Shown in pieces: positions 22,184 to 48,000 of a DNA stretch of 64,000 nucleotides. A model generated the notes under the pieces. That model ran no database searches. It was given only the letters and a program-made list of their open reading frames with translations, and had not been told where the DNA came from. Every line of letters begins with the position of its first letter. The first letter of the stretch is position 1. The DNA is from Lepidurus packardi (lineage: Eukaryota > Arthropoda > Branchiopoda > Notostraca > Triopsidae). A program made the position numbers and the translations under genes. The DNA lies in assembly GCA_023053545.1 (NCBI GenBank), contig JAKZAN010000001.1, positions 10,498,565-10,562,564 on the forward strand, in the 5' to 3' direction.

Positions 22184-23180
22184 CTTTTTTGTCCACTTAC
22201 CAATCCTTCCCCACACCTTTCCTCTTTTGCTTTCATTGCAACCATAAAAAGAAAAGGAAGAAAGTGTAAAAGTCACGGAAGCAATACAAAAAGCTAACTA
22301 TTATAAAGACAAAACTTTGTTGAAAAGTCTCATATTTTTTCAAAGGGCAAAGATATTTTGAGTCAGAACAGGTCAAAAGTTGAACGTCTAGAAGATTCCC
22401 AACTGGTGGTCTTCTTTTTTTCCTCCCTGTGGTGTTAGTAGCCGCGTGTCACACTAGAGGTTAATGGCTTGTCTTTCCCTCTAAAGAGCGTTTTGTTGGG
22501 GATTTTCACATCAACACAGCTTGTAAAATTAGCAACTTGAGAGCCAAAATACAGGCAACTTCCACACACACACATGTGCATATGTGTGTACCCGTTTTTA
22601 CTCGTGAGTGACAGCTTGTATATGTTTCCATCCATTTAGAATAAAAGGCTTTTTCCTCAAAGTTGCTGTCCATCTGGGGCCCACCAAACAAGCTTTGCTG
22701 CGTTTTAAAAACCTTTCTTTCTATACTATTATAACTTTTCCCAGAAGATGAAACAAAACAAACTTCCTGCTCCTTCTCCTCTTAGTCCTGAACAGTATTT
22801 ATGAAACCTTGCAGCACAACACAGGGAAACATCAAAGAAAAACGGCAACACACATAAAGCAACCCCAAAGATGCCAAATCGAGATCCCAAAGTCAATACA
22901 GGGAAAAACCCTTCCCCCACGATGATGAAGGTCTCCAACCACACAGTGTTGACTTAACAGCTCATGATCCATTAGCTGAGGTAGAAGATAATTTCTATTG
23001 GAGTGGACACAAGCTCACCTTTCATCCGCGCGTGTCGCAGCTGGCTTGTTTTTCATTGTTGAATCAACTCGGACGCGGGGAAAAAGACAAACTTGTCTTC
23101 TCCCTCTTATCCAAAATGTTTGCAATTGTTCAATAGTAGGAATGTTTAGAACAGTGGTATTATCGCTTCCCTCGGAAAAC
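22184..23180. other. Convergent 3' region of DMRT and orphan gene
   Basis: About 1 kb between two facing stop codons. It contains a CA/TG-rich microsatellite-like stretch at 22560-22590 (ACACACACATGTGCATATGTGT). No exon seen; probably long 3' UTRs. Confidence 0.45.
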
Positions 23181-24302
23181 CTATGCAGATTCTTCGTTAT
23201 CTAGCAATTGGGTTAAGCTAACTACACTACGTCCATTTCCTTGCAGAATTTTCCTTCCCACCATCAAATTATGCGAACTAATCGGCCGCGAATGGTTTTC
23301 TTGGTCGTCAAGACGCAAAATGGCGACGGGGGCGGGGTTAAGTTTGCCTCTATTTCCCGCTCTGGTTATAGCCCCACCCACGGTTTTCGGCCGGCCTGTT
23401 GAATGTGGCGCATTTGCTTTTTTGGTCGGACTAGTTGGTTTCTTACGATGATTTTTCGCAGAAATCGTTCGTAATGTGGTAGAACTTTCTGATTTTTTGG
23501 CGTTCTTGTGGAACTTTGTTTTGGATTTGGTAATCGTGGCTCGACTAATGGCATTACAGCTCGAGGGTGAATCGCTTTCATCGCTTTGACTCAAACAGTA
23601 GACAGTTGGGGATTGTTGACAGGGCTGACGCCTCGCAACAACTGTTCGAGTAAAGATTTCATGCACAATCTCTTCGTTGGACTCTTTTTTGGACCCGCCT
23701 AAAGAATGGGGATGGACTACTGCAACCTCGAGCGGTTTTACCAAGTTGGTTTTCTTGCCGATTCCGCGTCGTTTCATGGTACTTTGGGGCCTTACGCCAT
23801 AGTCTACTCCTAAAAGGGCCAAATTATTATGGTTGATTTCCAAGGTAAGCGGAGCTAGGGCATCGGAAATGGGACGCGAATCCAAAGACCGATCCGTGTC
23901 AATGACGATCTTGGGTCTATTCTTCTTCCAGGAGCGATGGCGTATATTGGAGAGGATGCCGGCTGATTGAGGTCGATCCCAGGTGAGGATCTGGAAGAGG
24001 GCGTGTCCAGAGGAAGGACAGCTTCCTCGCCTGACAGGTCCTGCTGGGTCTTCTATGGTTTCGGCGAGGAGTTGAGCGGAGTCGTTGAGGTGGGAAAGGA
24101 GATTCCGGGCAATAATATCACTTTCGACATCGGAAAAGGATTCGGAACTTTGGTCGACAGGGTTGGTGATAAGGGGGCCAGCGGCGAGAGAACAGGCCAC
24201 AGGAGCTGTTTGCAGAGCCGTGTGTACCGACTCAGTTGCTTGGAGTAATGCGATATCTTTGGTAAAGGATAACTGCGAGAAAGCCATGCCGAACCCATCC
24301 AT
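23181..24302 (-). CDS. Intronless orphan, basic and serine-rich, 373 aa
   Basis: One uninterrupted frame from ATG at 24302 to TAG at 23181. It begins MDGFGMAFSQLSFTKDI. The N-terminal part looks folded or helical. The middle has a basic SWKKNRPKIVIDTDRSLD stretch and KRRGIGKKTNLVKP. The C-terminal half is Ser/Lys/Pro-rich with SAKNHRKKPTSPTKKA, consistent with nuclear disorder (inference). I recognise no family. The lack of introns contrasts with all neighbours except the long exons of DMRT and NUAK. A TTTAG acceptor-like site just upstream of the ATG means an extra 5' exon is possible. Confidence 0.65.
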   Translation of the reverse strand: MDGFGMAFSQLSFTKDIALLQATESVHTALQTAPVACSLAAGPLITNPVDQSSESFSDVESDIIARNLLSHLNDSAQLLAETIEDPAGPVRRGSCPSSGHALFQILTWDRPQSAGILSNIRHRSWKKNRPKIVIDTDRSLDSRPISDALAPLTLEINHNNLALLGVDYGVRPQSTMKRRGIGKKTNLVKPLEVAVVHPHSLGGSKKESNEEIVHEIFTRTVVARRQPCQQSPTVYCLSQSDESDSPSSCNAISRATITKSKTKFHKNAKKSESSTTLRTISAKNHRKKPTSPTKKANAPHSTGRPKTVGGAITRAGNRGKLNPAPVAILRLDDQENHSRPISSHNLMVGRKILQGNGRSVVSLTQLLDNEESA

Positions 24303-24964
24303 TGCCGCCGAAACTAAACAAGGACGAAACCGCAAATAAGAGGTACTGCCTCTCTGAATATAGTGAGGTCAATCGCTCTCTGTATCGATTACTATATATT
24401 CTTCTCTTAATAAATTACATTTTTAGTTTAGTTTTCCTTCTTTTGCTTTGCCAATTGCAAACAATTTTAGCTTAACTATAGCTACGAACTTTCGCTCGGA
24501 AAATATTAGTTTTAACAAAACTTCAGCAATTGCTATTGATGGTGCTTTCTATTAGGGCTCCCGTATACCTTAGCTTATTGACACAAAACAGTCACAGATG
24601 GCACTGATGTTTGTTATTGTTTTGCCAAAGCCTTGCGTAAGAAAGTTAAAAAAAAAATAGATAGCTAATTGCCGGGGAAGTTTCTACGCTTGTTTTGATT
24701 TTGAAAATTACAACGTAACGCTACAATTTGCTGTAGTAGTATAGTATCCCAAATCAAGTCGTCAAACTTTTGGAAAAAGATTTCTTGAAAACGGCTTGTC
24801 AGATTTGAAAGCAATATAAAACAAAAGTTTTCTTTCATTAGCAGCTAGTGCACAACCAAAGGGTATATTTTTAGATAACGTATTCCTCATAGTTGCAAAC
24901 TTCATTTGCAATTGCAAATTCATTACTTGTTGGAAAAAGGTGCGTTGGTTGTGCACTACCTGCA
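24303..24964. other. Gap between two minus-strand orphans
   Basis: 662 bp, AT-rich. A 12-bp perfect inverted repeat, AGTGCACAACCA near 24846 and TGGTTGTGCACT near 24946, flanks about 90 bp. No exon seen. Confidence 0.4.
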
Positions 24965-25392
24965 CTACCTAGCAAGTCCAAGATTACTGTCAAAGAATTT
25001 TTCATGAAATGCACTGGTTTTCTCAAAGTCCTGTTCCGAAATTTCCATTGCTAAACCGCCTATGCCCAGGTATACGGGAGAAGATATTACTATTAGTGGT
25101 GCTTGTAAATGCAATTTTTAGCACGTTCTATTATACAACTGTTCACCAATTTTGAAGGAATATCTTACCTTTAGAAGTTGGATTATCTTCATTTAAGCTT
25201 GCCAATCCATTTTGCCACGCTAATTTCGTCAAAGCTTCATTCAGCGTTTGACCCCCGTCGTTCATAACTTTTACGTCCTTCAGTGGACTGGAAGAAGAAC
25301 GAAAGAACATTTATTGTCATTGAATCATACGTAAGGGAGACGGGGGCACCTTGGATAGGAGTAGGTTGAACAATTTTAGATATCTGAGCCAT
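24965..25392 (-). CDS. Small orphan protein, 91 aa, three exons
   Basis: Exons 25331-25392, 25169-25287 and 24965-25059 sum to 276 nt in one consistent frame, with introns of 43 and 109 nt. It starts MAQISKIVQPTPIQGAPVSL, continues DVKVMNDGGQTLNEALTKL and AWQNGLASLNED, and ends FFDSNLGLAR. The protein is hydrophilic, with no signal peptide or membrane segment, so probably cytosolic or axonemal-like (inference). No family recognised. It lies downstream of the TRPV gene on the same strand; joining it to the TRPV message breaks the frame. Confidence 0.6.
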
Positions 25393-26025
25393 CTTTTGAA
25401 ACAAAAATCCACTAAATTTATGTAACGTTCGTTTCACATAAACGCAGCAACTGAGAAAGTATGGGTGTGCTCGTCAAGTTCTACTATAAGTTATCGTTCT
25501 TGTTTTCCGGTTGGTTTTCCAAACGTCTGGAAACAGAGATTTTGTCTTCTAAAAGTGGCGCTTGGTAAGTTATCTAAGTAGAACTTTTCGCTAACTTTTT
25601 TGCCTTCAAAACAAGTCGAATTTTGGTACATTTAAGTAACTGGTTACTTAAATAACTGGTCGGAGCATGGCGGGCAACATGGCTAGTCTCGTTTTGATCT
25701 CGGGTCGAAAGCAAACCTAGACTAGCATGATTGTCACTTCCCAAGGTACCCCATCACTGCCCAAGGTACCCCGCAGTCCTACCCAACCTACCCCGTGGTG
25801 GGGCAGGTTTGTGAATTTTGACCGGATCTCGTAGAAATTAAATATTAAAAACAAGGGCTGAACTAACTTACTAAAAAAAAATACGATAACTAGGATGGCA
25901 ATGCTATTCTGAAATACCAAATTTAGTTTCACCTCGTTAATATAACGTCTTCTAGGCTCTCGAGAACGAAAAACTGCCCAACGTGCCCCGGTCTCCCCTA
26001 TAGCCTAAAAATGAATATGATAAAG
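25393..26025. other. Interval with short GGTACCCC-type repeats
   Basis: At 25738-25800, CCCAAGGTACCCC occurs twice, followed by related CCTACCCCGTGG. A related GCCCAACGTGCCCCGG is at 25977-25992. These look like a diverged short tandem repeat. No exon seen. Confidence 0.45.
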
Positions 26026-29563
<3,538 letters not shown>

Positions 29564-30347
29564 TTTACTCTTTCTTATTAACCTAGGAAAAACAACAACC
29601 CAATTTACCTACGAACCTAAATCGAATGTTTGTCTCGGTTAGGGAAAATCGGGGCAAGGATATATTATAACAATTCTGCCATTATCAGACAAAGTAACAT
29701 ACTACCGTGAATTCACAAGAATGTTGTTGAAAATTCACCTCAAAAGTAGTAAAAATACATGAAAGGTATATTAGAAACTCGGAAAACGTTCGGCAGACAG
29801 TGTAAACTTGCGCTAGCCGTTGATCGGGTCGCCATGGCAACCACTCTGTGCGCCCGCCAATTCTTCCATCACGCTTTCTCCCCCTTTTCGCTTCCAATTT
29901 ATTCGGACAACTAAGTATTCTGGCAAGTCCCCTTGTATTTTTTCTCCTGGAAACCTTTATTTTCGAAGGCGCTTCTTTGGCGAGCAACCAACAATACACC
30001 TGACATGCAAACAAGCTTCACCTCCACGTCTTTGAGTAAATATGGGTTTAAAGGTAAAGAAAACGATTTTTTCCAACACAAAAAAAAATTAAAAATCTTC
30101 CCATATCCTCCCCTCCCATATTCGTTTGCTTTTGTTTTGTTGCTCTGCAATAAACCACTACTCATGAAATCACAGATGATAAAGCACTTCTTGGACTAGG
30201 TATAAAAACTAGACAACACTTCCGCAAATAAAACAAAAAAATCGTAGTTTTTTTTTAACACCGCCCACCAATGTCCCCTTCGCTAGTCGTTCAGTTTCAG
30301 ATTTTCTTCCTACATTTCCAATTTCTTTAAAAAAATCAAGCGTCAGT
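29564..30347. other. Interval between TRPV start and NUAK stop
   Basis: 784 bp containing the TRPV promoter and the NUAK 3' UTR. Open frames here lack conserved motifs. I see no clear core promoter. Confidence 0.4.
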
Positions 30348-41242
<10,895 letters not shown>

Positions 41243-43027
41243 TTTGATAGCTTAAGTTTTCTACGACTTTTTTAATCTCAGAAATGTACCCCTTTTTGTT
41301 TGTTAGCTCTAAATCATAGTTTCCACACTCTGCAAAGAGAAGGAAAAACAAAATTGCGATTAAGAACAAAATGACACTAGGCAAAACATTCTCGAGCCAA
41401 AGTTGTTCACTCTGTTGCTTTCAGTCTAGGATGTTTTATTGATCAGCTTCTTCTTGCCTGGCTCTCAAAGACGGCCCTTTCTGAAGATGAAAAGACACGA
41501 ACTTTTCCTTTTTGATCGGGAGGGTTAAGGTGGGGGAAACAGCAAGAAAAAAAAGGGTTGTGGCAATCAATATCGGCGAATCGAAGAGGTTCGAAAAACT
41601 TGAGAAAAACAAGAGAAAGAGGGTGAAAAAAAAGCTCTCACGTATGGGGGCAGAAGCCGGGAAGGAGACACCCTGATCTAATTTTAGGTAGTCGAAGCCT
41701 GCTCTAACTTGTATATATGCCGAAAGGCCTTGCGTTACTTTCCAAGGCGTCGGTGGCGTCGAAGTCGCTAAAGAATGCGGTCGACGTCTGTCTAAGATAT
41801 TTTTTTTTGTTCTTTAGAAAAACTTTCGCTTCTCTATGCCGCTTATCGCGTTAGAAGAAAATGGATCTAAAAAAGCTTTAAAGGAAAGAAAATTTAGACG
41901 TCACATCCGACTTCCGGCCAGGGAATTTTAATATAAACACATAATTTTCACAAGCCACTGATCCCTCCCCCCATATGGGCATTGTGGAAATAAATAAAGG
42001 CGAACGCGGAACGAGAAAAAACCGAAAAGGTCTCGAAGCCCAGACCTGCAGCTGTGGGAAATGAATCATGCTCGCGTTCACCGCCACACTTGGGTTCGAA
42101 ACAAATGGTTATCGAAGCTAAACGGGCATTTACCTTTTCTTTTCATAAACTCCCTCCAAAAATAACACTAATGGTTTCTTTTAATTTTGATGGTTTGCCC
42201 AAGATCAATAGTTGCAGCCCATGTACACACGCGACCCCGAACTTTGACAGGAAGCTGATCCAAAAACCTCCAGTTTATGAGAGCTTTCGCAGTTTTGGTT
42301 CCCGTCTCTCTTTTTTATCGCCTTTAATGAGGAAGTATTAATTGGGGGTAATTGGCGTCACAGCACTTGTAATATCCTAGTTCCGGCGTGTCTTCTCCCA
42401 TTCCGTAGTATAAGGACGCACGTATAGCGAGAACGAATACTGAAATTATTCGACTAAATTCCGTCTGCTTGCTGTCCAGAGGGGCAGGAGCTCGAATGCT
42501 AGTCGTCTGATATATAAAAAGGCTGCTTCAGCGCCACCTCCAGAATGTTTAAGAAGCTTTATCCATTACATAATTCTACGCGGGATATTCAGATCATAGA
42601 AATTTAACCGAATAAAGTTAAACGCTATATAACCGTAGTTCGCTATACAATAATAGTTATAGATAGAACCTGCACCAAAGAATATTAATAGTAAACCTCT
42701 TATAACTTTTGTATGTAACTTCACGTTTACATTTAGCTAACACGTCCTTATCGCGCAGCAAAACAAAACAAAACAACAAATAGGCAAGGAAAAAACTCTT
42801 GACCTCCTATCAAAATACACAGCCTGATTCGAGGCGCTGTTGGGGGAATACCAAAACAAATACTGCCATAATGCACAACTGTTCACAACACCAAGTGCAC
42901 AACAACCAAAAATGCCCGTGGAAAAGTGGGCTAGCCAACTTTCTTTCTCCTCGAAAAAATGAAGGAGTGGAAAATAAGTAACAAATTAAATGACAAAACT
43001 TTAAAAAAAAACGTTACGTCGTGCCGC
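41243..43027. other. NUAK upstream region / SLC39A 3' region
   Basis: About 1.8 kb. The stop codon just upstream of the NUAK ATG in the same frame supports that start. The interval has purine-rich stretches (41550-41640) and ATTA-rich sequence but no convincing exon. Confidence 0.4.
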
Positions 43028-45222
43028 TTAGCCGATTCGAATACTGTCCTGGAACCTTGCGAGAATGTAAAGCGTGGCAACACCAATCAACATTCCCAGG
43101 TTTTGTAAACCCAACACTTCCAACGCGTCCCTGAAGGACTTTTTACTAGCAGCTTCGGAAACTTCATTCATTTCGGGCACCTAAAAAACAAACAAAAAAT
43201 TATAAAATTTTAGTTCCTAGAAAAAGAAATACTTCAATGCACAACGACCAAATCATGAACAATCTCAGCCAATAAAATGTTTTACTGTCTGAAATATTGA
43301 AAACAAATGTAATATCGTCGGAGTACTATAAAACCATGTACGGTAACCAAATATTTTGCAGTTGACGAACAATAAAAACAGTCGTTTTTAATTGCTTACC
43401 ATGTCCACAAGGGAAATGTAGAGAAACATGCCCGCAGCCAACGCAAAGATATAAGTCGAGGCTTCTACTTCTCCCAGCAGGATTCCCAGTGCCAAGCCGA
43501 CGTAGCAAGTGCAGGCGCTAAGGAAGTTGTAGAGCAATGCTTGGCGCATGCTCATTCCGGCCGAGAGCAGGACCGCGAAATCGCCTAATTCGTGGGGCAA
43601 TTCTTCGCATAATACAGCTACCGAAATGGAAATTCCCGTGCCCAAAGATTCGTTAAAAGCTGCGCCTAAGGATAACCCATCGATAAAGTTGTGAAACCCG
43701 TCCCCGAAGATGATCATCCACGCCACTGTGGCAATCGCTGACCCCGGTTTGCCTTCGCCGTCTACCGTCCGCCAATGCAACGCCCCCTCATGGCTATGAC
43801 TGGGATGGGGCTTGTGCTGGTGACCAAAAGAGGCTTTGATCACTTGCTCTTGCGACTCATAAATCCGCTCCACGTCTGTACTCAAACAATGCTCCGCTTT
43901 CCCATTCCCATTGGTTACCGCCACCGACCCTTCCGGATCCATGCTTGATGTCACCGTCAACAAGGGCACGCCTACTTTTTTTGGCTTCTGATCTTCCTCG
44001 GATGATCGCTAGAATAAAAAGAAAGGCCACCATTTTAGTATTTTTACAAGGTATTCTCGAGGGATTTGAAGAAATTACGCTTCGCATGTCCATAGTCATC
44101 TTAAGGAAACGTTCAATCATAAAAAAGAGCCAAAATCCTGTCCAGATCAACGCGGAGGTGTTTAGGTAATGATGCTCTGGATCTGTTTTCATGAGCCCAA
44201 ACGCCTAATTAGACAGAAAAAATAATATTTAATAATAATTTATAAAAAATAAACTGAAACTAACTTACAGTCAAAATGACTTAAATCATAAAATACACTC
44301 AAATAATTTGTAGCAATGTGCAAATTAGCAGAAGACACTAACTAGTGGAGAATGAAAAGCGACTTTACTTGAGGAATCAGGTGAAAAACAGATGACCCGG
44401 ATAGAGATCCTACGGCTAAACCCACCATAAGGGTTAGTAAACGGCTATAAAACTTTTTCCCCATCAAGGGCAGTACCGACACGCCCACTAGAGAGCTTAA
44501 GCTAATTAATGTCACGAAAAGGAATCCATAGAGCCAAACTATAATTTGGTAAACAACACAAAGATGAAGAACTACGCTTTTTAAGATATTTAAATCGGTT
44601 TTAACCTTCTTTCGGATCAGGAGGAACTCTAGTTTCGAACGGTTCGGTTGCGTCTGAACCGTAACCGGACGGGGTTGTCATTAGTTTATTGCCGAAACCT
44701 TGCTGAGCTTGGTAAAAGAGCAAAGGACACCAGTTTTGGGTTTGTTCGGCGTCCAAGGGCTCTTCCAAACCTAACTCTCCTGACAAACAACCCTGAGAAG
44801 GTGGAATAAAACAAATAAATATTCACAGTATATTGTTTTAGTAAAATTATACGTACTTTTGAGGCTAAGGTACATATTCGTTGACTGGTAACTGAAATTA
44901 ATTGGCTGCAATTAAGTGGAGGTTTGGGATCGGAAGGGTTTATTTGGGAGGCTAACCAGCTGGCAAAAAAGCTTTTGAGTTCTTCTGGCCAACCGGGAGA
45001 TTGTTTAGGCAAGTTTTTGGCATCAGATTGGAGAGTCGGAACCCCGCTAACGTCCAATTCGGTGGTAAAACTGGGAGGAAGCGCGCTGGGAAAATTTTGT
45101 GATGGACGGGGCGAAGATTCTGGGATCGAAGGTAAGACTAGGGCTTCAGACTGAGGCAATTCTGTAGCTTTGGCAGCATACACTATGGAAACAAACAGAA
45201 AAGTACCAACGATGGAATTCAT
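43028..45222 (-). CDS. SLC39A14: ZIP metal transporter, SLC39A14/SLC39A8-like
   Basis: A LIV-1-type ZIP transporter moving zinc (and in the 8/14 group also iron or manganese) into the cytosol. Six exons (44857-45222, 44606-44792, 44369-44538, 44079-44204, 43400-44008, 43028-43180) sum to 1,611 nt, 536 aa. An N-terminal signal peptide ([19 protein letters not shown]) leads a luminal domain. Membrane motifs are [20 protein letters not shown] and [19 protein letters not shown]. The first position of the metal motif is Glu instead of His (EELPHELGD), a hallmark of ZIP8/ZIP14. The loop before it is His-rich ([12 protein letters not shown]), as expected for metal sensing. Divergent from SSUH2. Confidence 0.94.
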
Positions 45223-46056
45223 TTTCGCTGTGGTATGGGGTAGGAGCGAGGTGGCGTGAAGATGAATGGAATGGAGGAGAAAAGATTTGAAAAATTAACT
45301 CGAATTAAGGACAGGGTCTCTTTCTTCCCATAGCTCAGTCACTTCGTTGTCTTTTGAACCTAAGTAGAATTGCAAGTAAATGAGATATTAGCGAATTTTG
45401 CTCCTTACTACTTTGAAGTTTCAAGGAAAAGTTTCCAGATTCACCTTGAAATCACGTGTAAACGTGGACGTAGAGTAAACAAGGAAGCAAGGGGAGTAGC
45501 CAACTACGAAACCTTGATTCTGGTTGGTTAGGGCGTTTGGATCGCGCGAAACCTTTCCAGCGCGGAAATATTTGATTTTTCGACGGAAAAGCCAATGATA
45601 GGAAAACACTAAGAAAGTTTATTTTTTGTAAGCTATGAAAGGATAGAACGGGTTCTTGGAATTTGAGAAAATTACCAGTAGACTTTTCGGAAAAGGCGCA
45701 AGCTGAACGCTAGCAAACGTGATACAATCACAGCCCATTCTCTTCGTTCACATTCATATACCTTCTATAAATCTTATCTCGGAAGTTATTATCAGCCCAA
45801 TTCCTTAAGAAAAATAGGCTCCTTCTCTTGGAAGATAGTCATAGTCATTGACGTCGCGCTAACCTCCAAGAGTGCGCCTCGGATACTCCAAAAACGTTCC
45901 ATGATAAAAACAGCGATAAAACATTCCGTGTAGCTAAGGCTACCAGATAAAAACACCGAGCCAAAAAGCTATTCCCAACTGCAAGTTGGGCAACACAATC
46001 ACAGGTTTTGTCTGTTCCAAGTATTCTAGAGTCTTGTCTTGTCTCTTAACCGCAAA
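45223..46056. promoter_or_regulatory. Divergent intergenic region, SLC39A / SSUH2
   Basis: 834 bp separate two outward-facing start codons, so it holds both promoters. I cannot assign core elements. A CACGTG E-box-like hexamer is at 45453-45458. Confidence 0.4.
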
Positions 46057-47824
46057 ATGGAAGCTTCCAGGTAAGCATAAAAAACAATTATTCCCACTTC
46101 GCAAAATAAATAAAGTAAATTGTTATTTCCGAAAACGAAATTTGGCTAGTTCTCTTCCACCTTACGCCACTGAAGAAGAGGACAACTTGGGGCCCAAAGC
46201 AGTGCTTGATCCTAGTCCGATATTGCGTATAGCCCCTGCTCAGCCAGCAATCACACTGCCCCCGCCCACTTTACCCCCCAATATAAGTTTCCAAGAGTCT
46301 CGAGTACCACCAGCGTATGAAGAAGCCGCGCCTGATCCGCCAATCCATTCTCCTCCTCTGGTGCTGCAATTTCCGAGAATTCGAGGCTACGAGGAAATCA
46401 ATTTTACCCGTAGTAACTACGCTCTAAAAATATAGCATAAGAATAAAAAGAGCTAATTAATGACCTTCAAACGAATTTTCTATACAAAAAAATTCAGGGT
46501 TACTCGTTGCGCCACAGCGGGATGTGAGTCCAGTGCCTCTACCAAGTCATGTCTTGGACAATCTCCAGCACCATATACCACATTTGGATGAAAATGCAGC
46601 TCGAGACGCGTTACTCTGCCACGTAGCCCAAAATCATTGCTTTGGATTAAGCGCTGCTAGAAATGCCAAAATCCATGACATTATCCCGCACTCCTCTTTC
46701 CACGTAAAACCCAAGATCCGATTTCCAAGAAAACTTAATAATTAATTTGGTTTTTCTCCAAGCTAGTATACTCTCGAGACGTTTACCGAGCAAAGGGAGG
46801 TCGTCTGGATGCACGAGCCCTATACTGGCCCCCGAGATCCGGAAGAAGACGACGATGATCAAATGCTTCACGGGGTTTTGGAACCTTGGGATATTGTCGT
46901 CCTTCCGCAGAAGCACTTTCAGGTTTGTCAAAAAAATGAAACCAATAAGGAAGACATTAACGCTGCTGAAAAACTAAAAAGGAGTGATTTTGCTGAGCTT
47001 TCCCTTATAAGTCGTTTTGCTATTTAACCTCTAGGACGGAAACACAAGCGTAGAGGTAGAGGGCAGCAGTCGGATCCGGTCTTGTCACGATTGTATAGGC
47101 TTGGGGCGTCGCCGGTGCTGGAGTTGCTATGGTAATGGTCAGACGCGCTGCCCCAATTGCGGCGGATCCGGGCATCCGGGGGATGTGGCTTCACCTGGCT
47201 ATCCATCCCCAACAGCAAGCTGCGTTCCGTGTGCAGGTCTGGGCAGACGACGTTGCACTGTCTGCTTAGGGGCCGGGCAACTGACTTGTAAGACGTGCTG
47301 TGCCAGAGGAAAGCTCCGCCTTTGGCTCCGCCTCTTTGTCGCCTGGTAACAACGACAAATATGCTCACTATAATCTAACTAAAAGCATTCTGTATTTAAC
47401 TTTTCCTTTGCTGATTATTTTCTTTTCATCAAATAGGAGGTGTCATCGTGGCGACTATGTGGTAGAACGCAGCGCATTGCCCGATCACTTACTGCGACTG
47501 GTGTCTGGGCGGGAGGCGTGGACAGACGAAGGGCCCTCCTTACCGCCCATCACTTTCTTCCCAGATGACGCTGTAAACCACGCCTCCAAAGAATTGATAG
47601 AAAATCACATACAAGGCGCTGCTCCACACGCCAGGATTTTGGCACAGCGTCATAAAGTGCGTATGATTCCCGTTTATCAAGTGGCATACGAGTGGCGTGG
47701 CTACGGCCGTCAGTTTTTTGTCTATGGCTTCGAGAACCAGGTATACGCAGAGCGTTATCCACAATCTAATTGCTGTGGACTCCCTGCTTACTGTCCACTG
47801 CCCAGTGACTGTCTAATTCTTTAA
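46057..47824 (+). CDS. SSUH2: SSUH2 homologue (DnaJ-type zinc-finger protein)
   Basis: Human SSUH2 is linked to dentin formation; the invertebrate role is unclear. Six exons (46057-46070, 46150-46409, 46498-46703, 46767-46922, 47035-47345, 47437-47824) sum to 1,335 nt, 444 aa. Exon 1 encodes only MEAS plus two bases. The middle has six CxxC units, most of the form CxxCxGxG (CHDCIGLG, CWSCYGNG, CPNCGGSG, CVPCAGLG, CTVCLGAG, CKTCCARG), as in DnaJ zinc domains. The C-terminal part keeps ILAQRHKVRMIPVYQVAYEW and FVYGFENQVYAERYP. The N-terminal 85 residues are proline-rich. It ends 176 bp from the FAF1 stop, convergent. Confidence 0.93.
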
Positions 47825-48000
47825 AACACCTTTAAACCAAGAAATAGCTTAAAAGAAAGCTAGAAAATTTTTCAATACGCGGATTTATTCCTCTGCTCTA
47901 TTCCGCTGATTTATTCACCCGCTTCCCCCAGCCTCGTCTCTTGATTTCTTTTAACCAACAAAAGCAACGACAAACATCCAAAAATAACGTCAACTCGTAT

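Noticed and set aside
25393-26025. Joining the 91-aa orphan to TRPV as extra C-terminal exons.
   Set aside because: The donor overlapping the TRPV TAG would join to the orphan out of frame.
45986-46435. Longer open frame reading through SSUH2 intron 1 from an upstream codon.
   Set aside because: It has no ATG at the start, and the spliced ATG exon at 46057 joins perfectly in frame.
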